Positions 7,218-9,981 of a DNA stretch of 9,981 bases are shown in pieces. Position 1 is the stretch's first letter. Each line of letters begins with the position of its first letter. The position numbers and the translations under genes are program-made. The DNA lies in contig SFHQ01000048.1 of assembly GCA_004556345.1 (NCBI GenBank), positions 1 through 9,981 of the forward strand, written 5' to 3'. This DNA comes from Clostridiales bacterium (GTDB taxonomy: Bacteria > Bacillota > Clostridia > Oscillospirales > Oscillospiraceae). The notes under the pieces were generated by a model. It did not search any database. It was not told where the DNA came from and saw only the letters and a list, made by a program, of their open reading frames with translations.

Positions 7218-7934
7218 GTGAATCAGACGGAGCTTGCCCCTGGTGTGTGGCATCTGGAGGAGGATTACCGGGTCTACTGTACCTTGGTGCAGGGGAAGGA
7301 CCTGGCGATCCTCTGGGACACCGGACAGGGAAAGCAGGACTTGGCGGCCTATCTGGCCGAGCGGGTCCGGACCCCGTATCTGGTGTGCAACAGCCATGGG
7401 CACGCGGACCATATCGGGGGGAACTTCCGCTTTTCCGGCGTCTATGCCCACCCGGCGGACTGGCCGCTGCTGGAAGCCCACGCCCGCATGACGGGGCGGG
7501 ACTGGCACGCGGCGCCGTTGGAGGCGGGGATGTCTGCTGACTTAGGAGGACGGCGGGTCAAAGTCGTTTCCTTGGCGGGACATACGCGGGGGTCTGTCGG
7601 CTTGCTCTTGGAGGACGAGGGCCTGCTCCTGGCAGGGGATGGGCTGAACCCGACCCTGCTCATGCTGGGACCGGAATCTGCCACCTTTGCCCAGCTGAGA
7701 ACGATGCTGGAAGCAGTGGAGCAGCTTCCCTTCGAGCGCTATCTGGCCAGCCATGCACCCAGGCCCATCGCCAAGGCGCAGGTGGGCGTCCATCTGCGGC
7801 ATTTGGATCAGATCCGCTGGGAAGAGCCCTCCCATCCGGGACCGTATGGGCCTAGGGTGGGGCGGAGCTTATACAAAGAAAAGGGCGGGCGCTCGGTCAT
7901 TTTGTTTGACCGGGGCCTGCTCGAACGGGAATAA
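7218..7934 (+). CDS. Metallo-beta-lactamase-fold hydrolase (glyoxalase II-like), substrate unknown
   Basis: Starting from a GTG 5 nt after the lpdA stop, the product is 238 residues. The metal-binding set is complete: SHGHADHIGG with His60, His62, Asp64 and His65; His122 in LAGHTRGSVGLLL; Asp141 in LLLAGDGL; and His179 in ASHAPRP. This is the pattern of binuclear zinc (or iron) hydrolases of the MBL superfamily, which includes glyoxalase II, other thioesterases, lactonases and nucleases. There is no signal peptide, so it should be cytoplasmic. The spacing implies expression by read-through of the gcv operon and translational coupling, since no good ribosome binding site stands before the GTG (the nearest GGAAGG, 7191-7196, is about 21 nt away). 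The start is therefore less certain than the gene. The exact reaction cannot be read from the sequence. Confidence 0.88.
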   Translation: MNQTELAPGVWHLEEDYRVYCTLVQGKDLAILWDTGQGKQDLAAYLAERVRTPYLVCNSHGHADHIGGNFRFSGVYAHPADWPLLEAHARMTGRDWHAAPLEAGMSADLGGRRVKVVSLAGHTRGSVGLLLEDEGLLLAGDGLNPTLLMLGPESATFAQLRTMLEAVEQLPFERYLASHAPRPIAKAQVGVHLRHLDQIRWEEPSHPGPYGPRVGRSLYKEKGGRSVILFDRGLLERE

Positions 7935-7945
7935 ACGAAACAAGG

Positions 7946-7984
7946 GGACCCCCGGCTGTGCAGGAGCTGCACAGTCGGGGGTCC
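7946..7984. terminator. Strong bidirectional hairpin between convergent operons
   Basis: GGACCCCCGGCTGTGCAG (7946-7963) pairs with 7967-7984 over 18 base pairs with a single G-T mismatch pair and a 3-nt loop. It sits between the stop of the MBL hydrolase (7934) and the stop of the convergent lipoprotein gene (8001). The T tracts are modest on both strands: TATGTTT follows on the plus strand and TTGTTTCGTTT on the minus strand. Position and stem strength argue that it ends both transcripts. Confidence 0.85.
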
Positions 7985-8000
7985 TATGTTTGGGGAAAAA

Positions 8001-8516
8001 TCAGTTGCCGGAAGAGAGGAAGGTTTCAAAGGCGGTTTTGACCGCGCCGGGGTCCTCGCAGATGAGGAGGACGGCGTATTGGTCCTTGGTGAAGATCTCG
8101 GCCTTTTCCACGCGGCTGGCCTGGTCGGGGCCGTACTGCTGGAAGAGCTTGAGACGGTCGTCCACATGGGCGCGGAGGGTGCTGGCGGCTTCGCTGACAT
8201 CGGCGGCGTCTTTCACGGCGATGACGGCGACTTCGTCGGCGGTGCCGCTGGAAGAGTAGGAGAGCAGGTAGCGGTCCACTTTTTCATAGTCCAGTGTGGA
8301 GAAATAGGAAAAGTTTTTCTTGGCTTCGCTGGCGTCTCCGGTGTTGCTGGTGATCGACGTGATGTCCTTGGCCAGGGTGGGGTCGGCGGACAGCATCGCC
8401 TTTTGCAGCTGCTCCATATTTACGGTGGTGGAGGGTTCGGCCCCGCCGCCGCTGCAAGCCGTCAGGGAGACGGCCAGCAGGCAGACGGCCAGGAGGGAAA
8501 GCAGGGCTTTTTTCAT
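8001..8516 (-). CDS. DUF4358-type exported lipoprotein, function unknown
   Basis: The 171-residue protein has a lipoprotein signal: a Lys-Lys start, a hydrophobic core (4-17) and the lipobox LTAC with Cys21 as the lipidated residue. A short Ser/Gly-rich linker follows. The mature part, especially about 85-168 (EVAVIAVKDAADV, then KAEIFTKDQYAVLLICEDP and a closing amphipathic helix), resembles the DUF4358 family of Clostridia, whose function is not known to me. It should sit on the outer face of the membrane. GGAGGG (complement of 8524-8529) lies 7 nt before the ATG and overlaps the end of the transglutaminase-like gene. Only 3 nt separate the two genes, so they form an operon and may act together. 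Confidence 0.82.
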   Translation of the reverse strand: MKKALLSLLAVCLLAVSLTACSGGGAEPSTTVNMEQLQKAMLSADPTLAKDITSITSNTGDASEAKKNFSYFSTLDYEKVDRYLLSYSSSGTADEVAVIAVKDAADVSEAASTLRAHVDDRLKLFQQYGPDQASRVEKAEIFTKDQYAVLLICEDPGAVKTAFETFLSSGN

Positions 8517-8519
8517 TGG

Positions 8520-9680
8520 TCAGCCCTCCGCAGTGTCGACGGTGGCCGAACTGGCAGTGTCGACGGTGGCCGAACTGCTGGTGTCGTTGTGGTTTTCCAG
8601 CTCCTCTTGAATGGTGGCCCAATCCACGTCTTCCCCGAAGACGCTGTTGACGGCATCCTCGACCTTGGTCTGTTCCTCATCGGAGAGCTCGATGCCGGGC
8701 TGTTCCTCGTTGTCGTAGCCTTGGAGGAAGTAGGCCAGGACGTATTCGTTGCCGGTGACGTGGATCCAGGTCCAGTTGCTCCACATCATCTCGTAGTCGG
8801 GGTGCATATTCATGGAGGACTGGACGCCGCTGAGCATGGCCTCCACGATCTGGGCGTGTTCCTCGTCGATGGTCTCGAAGTCCAGGAAGAGGCAGCCTTG
8901 CTTGTCTTCCAGAGCCTGACGGATCATCTTGGGGATGCTGTAAATATCCTTTACGGGCTGCTTGTTCTGGTAGCCGTAGTTGTACTTCAGGGAGGCGGCG
9001 GCGGGGAAGAAGTCGCGGTCCCAATCGTGGGTCTGGCCGGCCAGCTCATCGTTCATGTTGAAGTTGGCGTAGCTGCTGCCGTTCTGGTCGGAGTAGATGT
9101 CCACGTGGTACCAGTCGCCGTCCAGCTGGACCAGGTCCCAGGAGTGGTATTTTTCCGTGTTATGCACGACCATGCAGGGGATGTCCAGCATCTGCATGAA
9201 GAGGCGGAAGGTGGTGGCGTAGCCGACGCAGACGGCGTTGTGATACTTCAGCACGCCGTAGGGGTTGTCGCAGTCGGCGGAGGTTTGGGGGATGACCTGG
9301 AGCACGCCGGTGTCGTAGTTGAGCTTGCTGGTCATCCAGTCGTAAATGGCCTTTTCCTTGTCGTAGGCGGTGGTCATGTCATCGGTGATGACCTCCTCCA
9401 GGACGGCTTTGGCCATCTCCAGGGTCTCCTGATCTTTTTTGCTCAGGCCGCTGGTGCTGCCGGACTTGTAGGCGTCGGAGATCTGGGTGGTGGAGAGGAT
9501 CTCATACTCACCGTTCATGATCTTGACGTTATCCTCGGTGGTCTCCTGGGCGGCGTTGGCCTCGGTTTTCAGGTCGTAGATCCCTTTGGCACTGTAGAGG
9601 CTGGCGCAAAGACTGCACAGGATGGCCACGACCAACACCACGGCCAGGACGGTCGCGGTACGTTTCTTTTCTTCTGTCAT
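8520..9680 (-). CDS. Membrane-anchored transglutaminase-like (papain-fold) protein
   Basis: The 386-residue protein starts with a short basic segment and one membrane helix (about 9-29), probably an uncleaved anchor with the rest outside. A transglutaminase-like core follows. Candidate catalytic residues are Cys151 in HNAVCVGYATTFR, His179 in EKYHSWDLVQLDGDWYHVD and Asp194 of that same stretch (VDIYSD). This is the usual Cys-His-Asp order and spacing. Bacterial members act as proteases, peptidases or cross-linking enzymes on extracellular or wall proteins; the substrate here is unknown. Residues about 240-330 form a further domain I do not recognise. The C-terminus is Ser/Thr/Ala-rich and ends in a repeated SSATVDTA unit. 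GTGAGG (complement of 9689-9694) lies 8 nt before the ATG, and a promoter stands upstream. Confidence 0.88.
   Translation of the reverse strand: MTEEKKRTATVLAVVLVVAILCSLCASLYSAKGIYDLKTEANAAQETTEDNVKIMNGEYEILSTTQISDAYKSGSTSGLSKKDQETLEMAKAVLEEVITDDMTTAYDKEKAIYDWMTSKLNYDTGVLQVIPQTSADCDNPYGVLKYHNAVCVGYATTFRLFMQMLDIPCMVVHNTEKYHSWDLVQLDGDWYHVDIYSDQNGSSYANFNMNDELAGQTHDWDRDFFPAAASLKYNYGYQNKQPVKDIYSIPKMIRQALEDKQGCLFLDFETIDEEHAQIVEAMLSGVQSSMNMHPDYEMMWSNWTWIHVTGNEYVLAYFLQGYDNEEQPGIELSDEEQTKVEDAVNSVFGEDVDWATIQEELENHNDTSSSATVDTASSATVDTAEG
8530..8577. repeat. Two perfect 24-bp tandem copies at the end of the transglutaminase-like gene
   Basis: Bases 8530-8553 and 8554-8577 are identical. The 24-bp unit keeps the reading frame and on the minus strand encodes an 8-residue unit (SSATVDTA) present twice just before the stop codon. 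The identity at third codon positions suggests a recent duplication by slippage. It lengthens a flexible extracellular tail and probably varies between strains. Confidence 0.9.
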
Positions 9681-9721
9681 GGGAAAGACCTCACTTTCTC
9701 GATCTGGGAAATGTCAGCAAC

Positions 9722-9750
9722 AATGTAACGTAGGGGGCGCTGAATGTCAA
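9722..9750 (-). promoter_or_regulatory. Promoter of the transglutaminase/lipoprotein operon
   Basis: On the minus strand a perfect -35 TTGACA (complement of 9745-9750) and a -10 TACATT (complement of 9722-9727, 4 of 6 consensus bases) are 17 bp apart. Transcription would begin near 9714, about 35 nt before the ATG. The DNA just upstream of the -35 box (9751-9770) is A/T-rich and could serve as an UP element. No other promoter was seen between the two genes. Confidence 0.7.
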
Positions 9751-9776
9751 TAGATTTAATAAAAACATAAGAAAGG

Positions 9777-9812
9777 TTACGGAAAATTACAAAATAGGGT
9801 AAAAATCCGTAA
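9777..9812. repeat. Inverted repeat TTACGGA/TCCGTAA upstream of the minus-strand promoter
   Basis: TTACGGA (9777-9783) and TCCGTAA (9806-9812) are perfect inverted copies separated by 22 A/T-rich bases. The pair lies 27 bp or more upstream of the -35 box of the minus-strand promoter. It could be an operator for a dimeric regulator or chance in AT-rich DNA; the second arm touches the A tract beside the next hairpin. Confidence 0.3.
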
Positions 9813-9815
9813 AAA

Positions 9816-9845
9816 ACAGAGGATATGCAACGGCATATCCTCTGT
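9816..9845 (-). terminator. 13-bp perfect hairpin, probable minus-strand terminator
   Basis: ACAGAGGATATGC (9816-9828) pairs perfectly with 9833-9845 around the loop AACG. On the minus strand the stem runs straight into a U tract (the complement of A at 9811-9816), as in an intrinsic terminator. On the plus strand the following AAAACTTTTG is a poor tract. It most likely ends a minus-strand transcript that comes from beyond the right edge, and it insulates the transglutaminase promoter. Confidence 0.7.
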
Positions 9846-9878
9846 AAAACTTTTGTATTTACTTGTCTCTATATTCAA

Positions 9879-9980
9879 TTAGCAGGAAGAATTTGAAACC
9901 GCATAAGATTGACCGCTGCGTTTTTGATAGATCCTAGGTTGAATACGAAGAGCCTTTAGGAACCGCCACCGAATCAGCCA
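9879..9980 (-). CDS. Possible C-terminal end of an unknown minus-strand gene, cut by the window edge
   Basis: Reading the minus strand from the right edge, one frame stays open for 33 codons and stops with TAA at 9881-9879. The reading includes RFLKALRIQPRIYQKRSG, a basic stretch I do not recognise. The likely minus-strand terminator begins 33 nt after this stop, which is the spacing expected at a gene end. An open frame this short can occur by chance, so this is only a candidate. Nothing else was recognised in 9846-9981. Confidence 0.3.
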   Translation of the reverse strand, partial: WLIRWRFLKALRIQPRIYQKRSGQSYAVSNSSC

Positions 9981-9981
9981 C

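Noticed and set aside
7986..9728. A 580-codon open frame on the plus strand opposite the transglutaminase and lipoprotein genes
   Set aside because: Its translation is Gly/Val/His-rich and low in complexity. The opposite strand has a signal peptide, lipobox, catalytic triad and ribosome binding sites.
1..9981. CRISPR arrays, insertion sequences, tRNA or rRNA genes
   Set aside because: I looked for spaced repeats, terminal inverted repeats with a transposase, and conserved RNA motifs and found none. The only tandem repeat is the two-copy 24-bp unit.

Overview
The window is a high-GC stretch of about 10 kb with Gram-positive style signals: strong GGAGG-type ribosome binding sites, a consensus sigma-A promoter, split GcvPA/GcvPB subunits and a tandem glycine riboswitch. 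Together with the GC-rich codon use, the DUF4358-type lipoprotein and a left-edge repeat of a kind I recall from gut Clostridia, this suggests an Oscillospiraceae-type organism (Flavonifractor, Pseudoflavonifractor, Lawsonibacter or a relative). The taxonomic guess is inference, not something read directly.

Layout, left to right. Positions 1-90 hold a GC-rich hairpin-forming repeat. A near-perfect promoter (160-188) drives a long 5' leader. This contains a tandem glycine riboswitch (about 271-440) whose last strand is also the first strand of an intrinsic terminator (426-473). Six plus-strand genes follow with short gaps or overlaps: gcvT, gcvH, gcvPA, gcvPB, lplA and lpdA. A GTG-started metallo-beta-lactamase-fold hydrolase begins 5 nt after lpdA. 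The run ends at an 18-bp hairpin (7946-7984) that also faces the convergent genes on the other strand.

The operon makes the complete glycine cleavage machinery: P-protein as two subunits, H-protein as lipoyl carrier, T-protein as aminomethyltransferase and L-protein as dihydrolipoyl dehydrogenase. It also carries the ligase that can attach lipoate to the H-protein. Glycine binding by the riboswitch should hide the terminator strand and turn the whole set on. The terminal hydrolase is the one member without an obvious role.

On the minus strand, 9680 to 8001, a two-gene unit has its own promoter (9722-9750). It encodes a membrane-anchored transglutaminase-like protein and a DUF4358-type lipoprotein, both predicted to act outside the membrane. 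The right edge (9750-9981) is AT-rich. It holds a small inverted repeat, a 13-bp hairpin that looks like a minus-strand terminator, and possibly the last 33 codons of a minus-strand gene entering from the right.

No CRISPR array, insertion sequence, tRNA or rRNA was recognised. This is mostly a well-understood metabolic operon. The less explained parts are the hydrolase at the operon end, the exported two-gene locus and the edge repeats.
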